The position numbers and the translations under genes are program-made. Of a stretch of 64,000 bases of DNA, positions 1 through 11,995 are shown in pieces. Origin of the DNA: Dermacentor variabilis (Eukaryota > Arthropoda > Arachnida > Ixodida > Ixodidae); the NCBI RefSeq assembly GCF_050947875.1, contig NC_134573.1, positions 49,898,115 to 49,962,114 on the forward strand. The letters are read 5' to 3'. The notes beneath the pieces were generated by a model. That model was not told the origin of the DNA and did not search any database. It saw only the letters and a list, made by a program, of their open reading frames with translations. Position 1 is the first letter of the stretch. Every line of letters begins with the position of its first letter.

Positions 1-740
1 GGAACACTGCCACTCAATCAAGCTGTTGATGACTTTGCTCATATCCTCCTCACGCGTCCGGCCTATTTTCTTCTTTTCATGTGTTCTGATCATCCTCGAA
101 CAACAGAGATATTGCAATCGCCTTACTAGCTACTATTTTTCTTCACAAGTATTAGTTTCAACTTTCTAAAAACTACACTGTCGCATTTTGTTCCGCTCCT
201 CAAAGAAACATATATTTTTTTAATCAATAATATTGTAAAGGTCTCATAGAATAGACAACTCTAGCCTAGTGACTAGAAATTATCAATTCATACATACACA
301 GGATAAAATGCCTCTATGTTCACGCTGCACGGCTTAGATCGTGCGCAACGCATCAGTTGTCCACACTGAAGAAGTGGTAGGGTTAGTTCATTCGTGATGA
401 AGTTCAGAAATCCTCCTGGCACCTACTTCCTTCTACAGACAAAATGTTCGGTTACGTTTTCGATCGATGTCAGAGTGGATCTCTAGTTACATGAATAATG
501 CATGGAAATTAGGTTGTTGCCAATTCATATTTCTTTTGCTTTTGCTCATTCGTAAATTGCAGAAGATAACTTTTTCCGGATTCCTGCATGCACGCTATAT
601 TTCTTTCTCGTTCAACTCAGCAGGAGAACATTGTACTCAACTGAACTATAACTGGCAAAAGCAAGCTGTTTCTCAAACAGACCATTTTCCAGGCAAGAAA
701 GGGCGCATTTCAGATATCACAGCGAAATTACAATTTTCAT

Positions 741-1550
741 GTGAAATTCTTTGCACATATATCAATTTTCGGTGTTCGCAATTCCGCGGATTCTTTGAAA
801 GCGTACAAAGTAGCACCATGCGCCTCAGCGACTCGAACCAGCCGTACCAGACACGGCGCCTCGTGTTGCTTCGCTTCCGGGGATTGCGCCACGCTCGACC
901 GGTGGCGAAAGTCATTCGCCTTTGCAGCTTTCGTTGTCAATGGTAAGGGGAATGACTGGATAAGCGGCTCCAAGCCCTTTCTTCCGCGCTCGCCGCGTAC
1001 ATTTTGGGACCCGGAGTTACGTGCACTATCCCAAATTAATTACACGGTGGTCATCCCAACGCACAGAAACGAATGTCTCCAACCTGTTGTACAGGAGCCT
1101 ATTCTGGCTCCGCCAATAAGTATGTCTTTTTTTTTTGTCAGGCTCTTTATGACTGCATATCCATCACGGACTGGCCCCATAATTCTAGCCCCAGAATTAT
1201 TCCTGGCTAGAGTGCATCATTTTCCACGAGCTCAGCGTGCCGGAGAGTTGACGTGGCCAGCAGGAAACGCGTTTCGCAGCGCGCTAGCCCTTCGCACACG
1301 GCTGCACACAACTACCGGCATGGCGTCCAAGGCAGGCGCAGGACTGCTGGAGGTGTTGGTGACCTTGGAACCAGTTTGCGGCGACGTCGTAGCACTTTCA
1401 CCCGGCCCTTCCGGTACCGTCCGATCGGGGGACGACGCCCCCTCTTCTTTTCCCGTTACCTCCTGCTGGGCGAGACGCCCATTCATTCACCCTCCTGCCC
1501 AACGTTCTGTTAAGAGGGTGATCTTTTACAGCTTGCATCTGCGGCGTTGA
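741..1550 (+). CDS. Unassigned open frame, 269 codons, probably chance
   Basis: The frame is open for 810 nt in the GC-richer patch. Other frames on both strands are open too, as expected from few AT-rich stops. The protein is Arg/Ser/Ala-rich with no domain I recognise. It could hide exons, but I see no convincing splice pattern. Confidence 0.1.
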   Translation: MKFFAHISIFGVRNSADSLKAYKVAPCASATRTSRTRHGASCCFASGDCATLDRWRKSFAFAAFVVNGKGNDWISGSKPFLPRSPRTFWDPELRALSQINYTVVIPTHRNECLQPVVQEPILAPPISMSFFFVRLFMTAYPSRTGPIILAPELFLARVHHFPRAQRAGELTWPAGNAFRSALALRTRLHTTTGMASKAGAGLLEVLVTLEPVCGDVVALSPGPSGTVRSGDDAPSSFPVTSCWARRPFIHPPAQRSVKRVIFYSLHLRR

Positions 1551-3051
1551 AAAATGCGCTTGCTTCGCTTCCGCTTGATTTACAGCGGTCAGCAAAAGGA
1601 ATGTCGTTCTTTTTTTTTTCTATCTCGCGCTTCGTGTGCCGCGGGAAAGCACTGAATCACAATCTTCAAGTAGTATCAAGAGGTTTGAAGGAAATAAATT
1701 TTGCCAGTGCGCAAAATGAAATATGTTTTTATTTGTTGTATTTGATATAATTCTATATGAGGGAGCTTATGAGAGCTCTATATGACGTTCATGTGACAGG
1801 CTGTAACCGTGAGTTAGCGCTTCACTACATGGTGCTACAATAAGTCCTACTTCTTTTGTTTCTTTCTCTTCAGTTGCTATGCCTCTGACTTCTCTCTTTC
1901 AAGTATGTGTTAGCCAAACAAATATTTTCATTCGACGCATTCTTTGCCTCCTCTCAGGCACTTTGCGGTAGGGGGGTAGCTGCATATTTCCTGTCTCGCC
2001 GCACTTCGAACCTCTGTAAAAAAAAAAAATGCATTAACGGCACTAGAACTTAGCCTCTGCTTTTGAACACAGCAGCCCCATTCTCTAACCACTATGCGAC
2101 GATGGCTCCAGTAGTCGTATCGTGTCAAACCCAACTAGTTCTTTTAGACGTTTTTTTTTTTTTTGCATCACGTGTCACTTTATCCTGCTCTTTCCTCACG
2201 ACAGCTCGCACTTCGAGAAGCTCCGTAAGATTGAACCGCCTTTGAGATCCATGCACATTCTTCAGTACTTTCTTGGCAGCAGCTAACGCTGTCTAAGAAC
2301 CGAAAGCTGTCCCATGCTGTACCACCTTCATGAAAGACCCAGATTGATCACGTTTTAATGTTTCATCGCTGGCATACAAATGCCCTTGCCGTTTAAACGT
2401 ACATTATAAGCAATCGTCATAGGTTACTTATGATTGTACAACGCGTAGTCGCTGATTAGGTCACAATCCGAATTTTCTCTCGCTTACGCTCTTCCAGTAC
2501 CTATGTAGAAACAAACAGGCGTCATATCGTAAGCTCGCGTAGAACGGCCGGAGTAGAATCATGCCGTAAGAGTTACAAGAGCATCGTCGTCATCGTCTTG
2601 CTGCTGGTGCTGTCACACACACGTTCACGTCAGACACACCGCTGTTCGTTTTTCATGAATACGTTAGTCACAATATGTGGCCACGCTTTCCGTAATCAGA
2701 AATGATGCTGGGTAGCCAGCTACCCGTAAAATGCTTCGCACAACATTGATTCGAACAGTGTAATGGATTTGCTTCATTGTTCTTTCTATCAAACCTACGA
2801 ATATTCCTTTGTTCCTACTCTCGCAGTAAATCTGGCCATAATTCTCGACCAAGCAATGCGAAGGGAGCTACCTGAGTTGCGGTATCAAAAAAAAAAAAAA
2901 GAAACGTACGTTTCTAATGGAAAAGCGCGGGTGAGTAACTGATGGCTTTCTGTGCAACGATAACTTTGGATCCAATGTTTCGCCCTGCAAGGAAAATGCG
3001 ACCATCAGAGAATCGTCGCTGCATTTTCTGATATCAGAAGACACCCAGCAC

Positions 3052-3089
3052 GATTATGCCCGGATCCACGCACGGATCCGGGCATAGTC
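3052..3089. repeat. Near-perfect hairpin, 16-bp arms
   Basis: Left arm GATTATGCCCGGATCC (3052-3067), loop ACGCAC, right arm GGATCCGGGCATAGTC (3074-3089). The arms are complementary at 15 of 16 positions. It is GC-richer than its surroundings, and no element ends are visible around it. Confidence 0.75.
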
Positions 3090-3350
3090 GGCAGAATAGG
3101 TTATTTCTGTTTTTGACCTCTCGACGGCAATCGTTTTATTCGTCTTCCAATACACGTACGTTGGTCCTTGATATAGTGTACTTCGAGTGATAAGGCTTTT
3201 GAATTTTACTTTATGAGGCACGCGAAACCCAAAGAGGTCATTGGTATTCAAATCGGCTTCTATAATTTCCATGACTTGATTATTATTCACACAGAATAAA
3301 AATGAACCCTCAATGACTTCTTGCATTGTCGCTTTCCTTTTAATGTACAC
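3054..3350 (-). CDS. Unassigned 98-codon open frame
   Basis: The frame starts at an ATG and runs into the hairpin at 3052-3089, whose sequence supplies its last residues. The composition (many Lys, Glu, Asn, Thr) is ordinary for coding DNA in an AT-rich stretch. No domain is recognised. It could be a relic exon or chance. Confidence 0.15.
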   Translation of the reverse strand: MYIKRKATMQEVIEGSFLFCVNNNQVMEIIEADLNTNDLFGFRVPHKVKFKSLITRSTLYQGPTYVYWKTNKTIAVERSKTEITYSADYARIRAWIRA

Positions 3351-5843
3351 TGTATCAAATAACTTTAGAAAGAAAGAAAAAGCGGAAAATTTGTACTTTA
3401 CGAAAGAACATTTCTTTCAATGGAAGAAGCGAAATATTTTATCTTAGAAGCAATTTTTTTGTTGATGGTGAAAGACTGATGTCATTTCTTTTAACAGAAA
3501 GTGATCCCAATAAGGTATCAAGTGAAAAATGTGTAATCAATACTGTGAGTAAAATGAAAATGTTATTTTGTTTACATTCCTTAATAAACATGTGTGTGCA
3601 GTTTTACCAGCAGCGCAAATATACGCAAATATATATCGTGTGCGTGAACGAATTGGACTTCATTTTTTAAAATAAATACTGCTCTGATAAGGGCGAATTC
3701 ATGCTCTTCAGAGGATGGGTACACAAAAATTTAGAGTGGATACTTGGATGTGTCGCATAGCGTTCGGTGTCTTGGCGCCAGATGTCTTGTCAGGTGGTGA
3801 CAACTGTTATGTTCTACGTAGCTTGTGTATATATATGAGTATAATCTGTTACAAACGCCCCCCAACATTTCACTATCTCGCACTTCGTTATTGAAATAAA
3901 TTTTGCATTAACAATAGATACCGCGTTTATCTGGGTAGTATTGCTTGTGTAGGTGTCTCGTGCCATAACAATACTTGAAGTTGATAGTAGTGAGTCTTAT
4001 GGGGCACAGATAGCATACAGAAAAATAAGCCTTCTAAGTCCTATGGACGATTCATTAAAGCTGACTTCGCCATGTTCGAGAGCCACAGGAAATAACTTTT
4101 TTTTAGGAGATCCAGTTCTCCCGGTGAGTGCGTAAAGTCGGTAGACAAGAATAGAAGGTCGCCGTGGCCAGTGAGACGACGTCTGCGGTACGGTTGAACA
4201 AGTGACATTGCGCGCTACGGCAAACAAGTGCCTATGCTGTAAAGTGTGCTCTTACTCTCGCATATACATTGTACTCTATACGTTGCCGTAAAAGCCCCTA
4301 ATATATTACGAAGGGTGGTATGATGACCGCAAGAAGGAAACGAAAGTTCTATCCGCAGAAAATACCTCTCGCGAGCATTTTCCGAACTTCATTATTTCTG
4401 TTTTCAAGCAACGTTGTCTGGCCATTTGCCTTCACATTTCTCGGAATATGCACACTGGGTAGCACGCCAGGAGAGATGTCAAAATGAGCCATTCAGAGCG
4501 TTCGGTATGCCTCATTTCGTGAGCACGTAGGATAAGTGCGTCTCCAGAATGCGAAGCCAGCGCGCCTCATGAAGTTGCTCATACAGTGCCCACTGGCCTG
4601 AGGCGCGTATAGCAATGCTGTGATTCCCTAAGTGAACGAGCACAACAAAACAAACAAGTGTTTTCGCTTGCTGCGTTGGTGGCGCTCCTGTCATGCACCT
4701 CAACATCGAAGGAAAGGGCCGGGTGGCACGCGCTACAGCATACCATACCCACGGTCATAACAAAGTTATTTTAATTTTTTTATGAAAGTGAAGCTTCTTC
4801 TAAATTAATTGCCTCAAGGGTGAGTGTTGTGATGCCGAGTCGTACATAACGTAAACTTTATATCTCGCGGAAAAATGAATCAGTGGCAAACGAACCAACC
4901 TTATTGTGTGAAACGTCGAGAACTTCGCCCGTTATCGCAAGTTTTCAAAACAATTCTGCAATTCAAAGGCATTGCCAATCCTTCATTAAAGCTATACTTA
5001 ACGTATTCTAGGATGCAGCAACTGCAGAATCATTTAAACAGAGTGGCGTAATCAAAGTGCACAGTATGCATAAATATCGGCTAAGTATTGAATTTAAATT
5101 AAAAATCTGAAGAAATGTGAATTGCAATACGTGGGCCTAGCCCACCTTGAAGAAACCAACTGTCATCGAATAATGGTACCTGAGGCTTGGTCCGTGCCTG
5201 TTACTTGATTACACTTGTCAAAAGAAAGTCTAAAATTTGCTCCTCCCCCCCATCTATGCTAAATTCCTATGGTATTATCAATATTGCCCTGTTCGCGTGT
5301 ACTTACTGTAAAATGCGCAAAACTATAGAGCCTACACAAGATAAAGAAAAATGTTTGTATATATTATTCCTACATATGTTTATCTGTTTCCTTATTTATC
5401 TTTACGAAAGCTATTTCAAGAATTACTGTTATTTAGTTTGTTGCAGCAGTCACATAGAGTGCTTAGTAGCATGCTTGTTTTGATACCCGTAACTTGCGTT
5501 TCTGTAGCTCTATGTTCGGAGTTTGTATACATACTGCCGTTCATACTGTAAGTTCTGCTGCTGCTTTCCTATCTATTTCTGTAAGTAACAAATGAATATA
5601 AAGTGACTTCTTTCAATTAAATAAACGATTTAGTGCATAATGTGCCATGAGTGGAAAGCGATGATTTCGATAATATCTACCGCCGCAGCTCAACTGGTCA
5701 AACCACCACAGAACGGTATGGACTACCACGGAGCATTACGTAACGCAGCCACCCTTTGCAAGCCAACTCTCTAATTCGCTTTTTCCCTCAAAAAGTCAGC
5801 CCAACACTTGACCAACGCGACAAAGCGTATTCACCAGCATTGT

Positions 5844-6820
5844 GCGCTATAACCTAAAGCTATTGCAAACTTTTCCCATTCCAATTCTGCAATGAGCCCT
5901 CCACGAATGGTCAAAAACGTTTTTGTACTTAATTACTTCACCAGTCTGTCGTGCGACATCACGAAAACCGCGGTAATTCCCTATCTGACACAACGTGTAT
6001 ACACTGATTATGCATGATTCGATCGAGCAAACAGAAAATAATTACATTTGATTCCACCATTTTTCACCATTAACTCTCTGCCATTGTTGCAAAGGTTTCA
6101 GGCTGCAGCCTCTTCACCTGTTTGTCACTCGACATAAAAAAAAACACCGCACCCTGATTGGATCAAGAGGATGTGTATGCGTTAAATAGGCATTAAATAT
6201 GCTGAACAAAACTATTTCTTTTCTGAATAGCCGGACACTGCCCCGTTTCGAAAAGAATAGATGACTGTCGCCGATCCCTTAGGCACTGGCTACTTACACC
6301 TGCCGGAGAGCATGGGTTTATTTACGTATAACAATTTTTTTTTTGCGTGGCCGTATAACGTTATCGAGCGCTTTCTGCACATGTACGACATCTCTCGGCC
6401 AACTATTATTTGCTGAGGATCCGTTTTAGCGACATTTTGAACTGTCCGTTGCATGCCACCGCGATTTTCGACAAGCCACCGCAACCTAAGTAAGAGAAGC
6501 GGACTAATAGCCGACGCCTGCCACCTCCCTCTTCATCCGGTTATCTATATATTGAGTGCGCTGGCTCGGCCCCATCGAAACCCTCTCTACCTGTGCGGGC
6601 TCCTCGCCTCTTGTTAGCCAAATAGATAAAAAAAACGCGCAATGTAGGCATTGCTGTTCGTTTTGAAAGCCAACTAAAGTGACCTCCTATAAACGAGGAG
6701 AGCGTTTGACTAGGTTGTTCAGGCAACGCTGCGGATCACTGCCTGATGCTTGCATCGGCGGTTACGTAAAGCTGACTTCAGGAGATTGGAATAAAAGGAA
6801 GAGGTTAAAGTTATAGGGCC
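5844..6820 (+). mobile_element. Inverted-repeat DNA element family A, copy 1 (977 bp)
   Basis: The ends are inverted: GCGCTATAACC at the left, GTTATAGGGCC at the right, and CATTGT flanks both sides (5838-5843 and 6821-6826). The interior matches 30938-31912 along its whole length, including a block GAGCATGGGTTTATTT versus AAGCATGGGTTTATTT and a shared 3' block around GTGACCTCCTAT. No transposase frame is visible, so this is a non-autonomous element. The superfamily is not determined. Confidence 0.8.
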
Positions 6821-7995
6821 CATTGTTATGTTCTCGGTGGGTTTCGTTGACGCGCACTTGTTTGGCTGCCATGACGTCACTTTGATTGGAGAGAGGGAGC
6901 ACTAGAACCTAACGCGCTCGCTGGCGTGGTGATCATGTGTTGGGTCGACTCGGTTGTCTTCGACTGTGATACGCAAGGTTCCATTATTGTTATTTCCTTC
7001 CTCGATGGATTCAACATCCCTCGTCTTTCCCTCTTCATTTCTGGCAGCCGTCTCGTGTAGTCTGTCTCATCTCTCGTATCCACGTGACATCCTTGTTGAC
7101 CTTTTTACCAGTTGCAAGACAGAGTCACAAAAAGAGATAAATAAAACGCATAGAAAGAAGGTATCTAGCAGCAGGGAGGTAACCAAAAGAAGCAGATGAC
7201 AGTCCTTCTGCTGAAATCAATAGTCTTCAATGTCCGTTGGCTTTAGGTTGTTGCAGCTAAAAAAAAAGAAGACTAGTCCACCGGTTACATTTATTAGTCT
7301 TCTCACTAAGCCCTAACGCATCCTGTTTTTCTTTCTCCAGAAAATAGGTTGTTCTGGTTGTTCTGAGTAAAAAAGGAAACAGCGGCACCGTTTTCTAGAG
7401 TGAGAAAAAAACTGTACAGCTACGTATTATATGTGAACGACCGATAATAAAATGACGTTTCCATTGCTTTCATTTCTCAAGAAAAATGAAGAAGTACGGT
7501 CATTGTGCATAAGTCAGATAATTGAATTAGGTGACCTAAACTATACCTGAGATCTCATTTCATTCGAGCAAGCATATTTAAAACAACGCTCTGCACTGCT
7601 CAATGCATCATTTGTTCAAATTTGCATGCAAGCACACTTCTCAAGCATTTCATTTTGGTCGACAAGTAGAATGAATGAAAAAAAATGAGATATCAGCCTC
7701 TTTGCAATGGTAGGCTAGCAAACGCGCGCCATCGCACTCGAAGAAGAGCAAGAAGAAGAACATTCGGAGGCAGCGTTTCCGACACCAGAGAGAGAAGAGT
7801 CTTTTCAACTGTGTAACGTAAGTTGTTTTCGCAGCATTTTTGTCGTCAGCTTGAGAAGCATTTCTGAATGGGTATGAAGCGCCAATCTGTCAGCAAGAGC
7901 GCATTATTGACCCATTGTCAGGGAAAACGAAAGTGGTAGTAGGTCTAGGTACTTTTTCTAGAGAACAGTGGTCCCATATTTATTTCTGTTTGATA
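6821..7995. other. No gene recognised
   Basis: Low-complexity A- and T-runs and short open frames only. No exon or element is supported. Confidence 0.5.
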
Positions 7996-8127
7996 CCGAT
8001 ATCACACGGTGCACTTTAAATTGCGATCGAATGCGATCGGGATGAGGATCGTGGTCACAATTTCACAATCAAGAATTGAGATCCGGATCGGGCTCGACCG
8101 CCATCGAAAGTGATCGTGTGACACCGG
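7996..8127. mobile_element. Short inverted-repeat element (MITE-like, about 132 bp)
   Basis: The left end CCGATATCACACGG and the reverse complement of the right end, CCGGTGTCACACGATC, are alike, and the similarity continues inward for about 35 bp with the shared motif GCGATCGA or GCGGTCGA. The element is nearly all inverted repeat. No clear target duplication is visible. Confidence 0.45.
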
Positions 8128-8584
8128 TTTTAGAATGTGGCCGCGCTCTCCTCATAGAGTACATTTACTATCCTTGCTTTCTCATAAACATGCCCACCAA
8201 GCAGAGTTCCGAGGCAGTGAGCCCCCGACAAAGTCAGTGTACCCACCGCGGAACTACAATGATCTCGAACAAGTAGCTAGGTTTGCGGCAATAAATCCCA
8301 CCGCAAAGAGAAACCGCTGAGACTACGTCTGTACTGAGAGATCGCAGCGCCAGAAGATGTAATCGCTAACATAATCACATAATACGTAATCGCAACAACA
8401 AAATATTGCCACCTGGTGTTTCGAGCCAGCAGTCAGTCAGTATTGCATGCCCAGCAAAAAACGGCGAAGAAGACGACGAAGTCAAAGATCCCGCGCCAGC
8501 TGGAGAACCGTCTCTTCATATCTCGCATTTTTTGTGTCTGGCTGCTGGTACTGTTCCCTACTCTTGCCTTAGCGCGTGACAAAC

Positions 8585-8602
8585 TGGTGGAGATTCCGGG
8601 TA
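8585..8602 (+). other. Primer-binding site of Gypsy-1
   Basis: TGGTGGAGATTCCGGGTA begins three bases after TGACA (8577-8581), the typical LTR end. TGG complements the CCA end of a tRNA primer; the tRNA is not identified. Confidence 0.5.
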
Positions 8603-8739
8603 TCCTAATCTATGCACCAAACCCCTCCGAGCAGCAGGAGCTCCAGCCTCGTACCGAGCGTTACGCCTGCACACCGCGGCAGCAGGAGGACTCGTGGAAA
8701 AGTCCCTGAGTTTGGATTCTTCCCACATATTTTGGCAGC

Positions 8740-10020
8740 TCCGACCACCCCAACCGGTATGGAAGGCACAACGCCGATTCATTGTACGCTACCCAATCCG
8801 TGAACGCCGAATGCCTTCCACAGCGTCATACATAGGGATGTCGAAGATTGGCTGGTGCACTATGAACGTGCTGCCGCGTTCAACAAATGGGGTGACGCAG
8901 GCAAATTGAAAAGCGTATATTTCAGCCTTAACGATGGCGCAAGTGTTTGGTATGAGAACCGTGCAGATGCCCTAAATTCATGAGCAGGATTCAAACGCCA
9001 GTTTCTTGAGACGTATGCGAGCCCTGATAGCCGAGAACGAGCTGAGTGTGATCTTCAGTGGCGTATAAAAATGCCGAACGAAGGTGTCGCAATGTATGTC
9101 GCGGACATGACGCTTCTCTTTCGACGAGCCGACCCCAGCATGTCAGAAGAACAGAAGGTGCGGTAGCTGATGCGGTGGCGAAAGAGCAGCTGTTCGGCGG
9201 TCTCGTCTGCAGTCCTCCCAAGACGACGTCAGAATTTTCTTCCGAGGCCGTCATCATGGAACAGACTCATCGGCACCGGTCACCATCATACGAACGCCAT
9301 GTGATCACTGCTTCACCTGCGGAGTTCTTAGGAACTTCCGGAGGCCACGTCGATTTCTTTCGAGAGCTCATTCGTTCCGTAATCCGCGAAGAACAGAAGA
9401 AACTGCCGGTTCCCTTACAGCCGACACTCAGCTCCTTGTCCAGCGTTGTCTGTGACGAAATCCAGCATGCGCTAAGACAACCGCCCCTCAACACAGAAGC
9501 TCGAGCGCTAAGAACTGACAGCCTCCGTATGTCATATGCTTCGCACCGCGTGCCCGGCTATGCTACAGCCCGCCTAAGCGGCCTCGTATTACCAAGACCC
9601 CGGACAGGCCCCAAGGAAATCAGCGTGTGGAGGGCAGCTGATCGCCCTCCCCTTCGCTTTCACTGTCGCGAAGCTGGGCATGTCTACCGACAGCGCTCCT
9701 ATCGAAAGCTCGGACTACGCGCATTCTCAGCAAACTCGCCGCGGCCTAGGTTCGGCTAGCGTCCTCCTGAAATTGAAGAATACATTAGCCAGCAGCGCGA
9801 ATCCTCAGCTCAACATAAGTCACGCTCCCCTTCGCCGCGGCCGTTTTCTCCGACTCGCCGCACGTATTCGAGTGTGGTGCAGGGTCGGTCGCCCAGCCCG
9901 CGCCGGGAAAACTAACCACAGCGGCCTTCGGGGCGAGGCCGCTCAGTCTGGACGTTCTCAAGGACCCCTACTGACGCGTACGCGGGCCAACGATACATCG
10001 ACGACGACTGTACCTGCTGA
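8740..10020 (+). pseudogene. gag: Gypsy-1 gag (broken)
   Basis: The capsid-like part has the Gypsy signature DVEDWLVHYERAAAFNKW from 8837, then stops at about 8980 and 9165 and a frameshift near 9175. The nucleocapsid zinc knuckle at about 9655-9700 reads FHC..AGHVYRQR: the first and last Cys of CX2CX4HX4C are Arg, each a TGC to CGC change. A CAG to TAG stop follows at 9757. The frame then runs to TGA at 10018-10020, overlapping pol, which is in the -1 frame. In an active element Gag packages the RNA; this copy cannot make it. Confidence 0.8.
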
Positions 10021-10550
10021 TTAGGGAAGAATTTCCATTGGACATTCCTGTACTGCTCGACGGTCGTGAATTGGCTACTTTAGTGGACACTGGAGTGGAT
10101 TATTCTATAGTCACCAAAAAACTGGCCACCCTTATGAAGAAAGTGATGACGCCTTGGAATCAAGCACCGGTTCGTACAGCTGGCGGGCACATCGTCACAC
10201 CACTCGGCATGTGCACAGCACGAATACTGATTCGCGGCTCTACGTTTGTTGCCAGGTTGAGCATTCTCCCTCAGTGTTCTCGATACCTAATCATCGGCAT
10301 GGACTTCCTCATGGAGCACGGAGCTATCATCGACATTCGACAATGTATCGTCACTTTCTCGACAAAGAGCGCCGCAGCGACGACCAACACCATCCACCCT
10401 CCAGCATCTCTTCGTGTATTCGACGACGCTGTCACTTTACCACGGCGTGCAAGTGCCGTGGTTCAAGTGGCATGTGACGGACTGTTACACTGTCACGGAA
10501 AGCAATCGCTCTCTCCAGCTTTCTCAAGGTGTTTGCCTAGCAAGAAATAA
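10011..10550 (+). pseudogene. pol: Gypsy-1 protease and start of pol
   Basis: An aspartic retropepsin with active-site motif LVDTGVDYSIV at about residues 15-25 of the frame from 10038, and the flap and Ile-Ile-Gly-Met-Asp-Phe-Leu region later (family: ILG.DFL). The frame is -1 to gag and enters as LLIREEFPLDIPV around the gag stop. It ends at 10550, where a further break separates it from RT. Its normal role is Gag-Pol cleavage. Confidence 0.82.
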
Positions 10551-11107
10551 TTGATCTTCATGATGGCCACTGCGAGGTTCTTGTCACGAGCTTCAGCTAC
10601 GAACACCAGCGCATTTTCCCCGGTACTGTCATGGCCTACGCCGACCCGATCGCCGATGTCACTGAGTGTTTTGTTTCCGAGGCAATCGGCACTGCTGAAG
10701 CACCGCTATGCAACGTCGACATTAGTCCAACGCTTCCTGAAGAGAACAAACAACCCCTGTGCGAGCCGTTGCTTGAGTTCCGCTCTTTCTTTCCACGGTC
10801 GCCGAAGATACGTCAAACGTCCATTACGAAACACCGTATCATCAACTATGACGACTTGCCCCCCGTACGGAAACAGCCTTATCGTGTTTCCCCGACCGAA
10901 CGGCATGCGATTCCAACGCAGGTGAAGCAAATGCTTCAAGACGGCGTAATACAACCTCCATTCAGTCCCTGGTCATCGCCTGTCTTTCTTGTAAAAAAGA
11001 AAGATGGCACGCTTCGGTTTTGTGTTGACTACCCAAAGCTAAACAACGTCACAAAGAAAGACCTGTGCACGTTGCCTCGTGTCGACGATATCTTGGGTGC
11101 GATAGGA
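10551..11107 (+). pseudogene. pol: Gypsy-1 reverse transcriptase, first part
   Basis: Conserved Gypsy RT blocks from about 10830: [44 protein letters not shown] and [12 protein letters not shown]. Reading stops being RT at 11107, where foreign sequence begins; the next RT block (KYFSSLDLSTGY) is 890 bp downstream. Confidence 0.85.
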
Positions 11108-11995
11108 GATGGTTGTTCGGGGCGTTTGTTCGGTTACCAGCGCGCGCGATTGGCCTACTCCGCGCCGACGTTACCAGCCGCAGGGCGCGGCCACGTTTAT
11201 GGTGACGTCAAAATGACGACACGCTCCTGTCAATCATCCTCCCACCGAGCATTTCTTCTGCTAGGCGCCGAACTCGACGGGAGCTGGGTAGTTTGGAGCA
11301 ATCATACGGCTTCGCATGGCGCGTCTAGTGGATTGGATTGGATCCAACCGGTGGCTGCGGCATGGCACGTTTGGATCCAATCCATAGTTTAATTCGAGAA
11401 AATGGCGTCCGTTGGGAACTTAGGTTGTTGCGCAGGCGTTTCTAGAAAAAGGAGGAGAGCGGATGGCCGTGCGAAACGCGTTTGAAGAAATGGCAGAAAG
11501 TTAATTCCGGCGTCATTTTTGTTTCTCGAAACAATTAATTCGTTGGTTGTACAGCGAAATCGACCCCATCATCGGTGCCGGCGAGCCACTGGAATGTTGT
11601 CACTGCCTCTTGAAAAGTGCGCCACTCTTCCCGTCGTTTCTTTTTCTTTCTTCTTCTCGCTGTGTGCGACACCACCTAGTGACCACGCAAAGAAACTAAT
11701 AGTTATAATTTGCAGTAGTCACACGTACTACTATTTGAACACGTGTTTGGGCTTGAGAAGAAAAAATACATTTTTTAGATCAAGATTTCATTCATTTGGA
11801 AGACGAGAAACATTTCGTTTTATAGTATACTGTCTGCAAGCAGACGACAAACGACGGAAGTAAAATTCCGGGGAGGTCACCGCTTCCTGATTGGCTGCTT
11901 GCTCCGCCCCGTTGTCACAAATTTTGCATGCTGCCACTTAGTGACGTTGCAGCAACCAAACAGAACGCGTATCGAACAAAATATCTCCAATCGCG
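11108..11995. mobile_element. 888-bp unidentified insertion inside Gypsy-1 RT
   Basis: The insertion lies between RT codons that adjoin in other Gypsy elements. The ends show rough inverted similarity (ACCAGCGCGCGCGATTGG at 11135 region; reverse complement of the right end, CCCAGGGGCGCGATTGG). It contains a 13-bp perfect inverted repeat at 11335-11347 and 11371-11383. No protein frame is recognised. It is probably a non-autonomous DNA element; the exact borders and target duplication are not resolved. Confidence 0.55.

Larger units (their letters stand above)
1..5843. other. No recognised gene or element
   Basis: AT-rich sequence with scattered homopolymer runs and a GC-richer patch at about 780-1520. 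Apart from the weak open frames and hairpin listed separately, I see no transposon protein or convincing exon. Confidence 0.5.
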
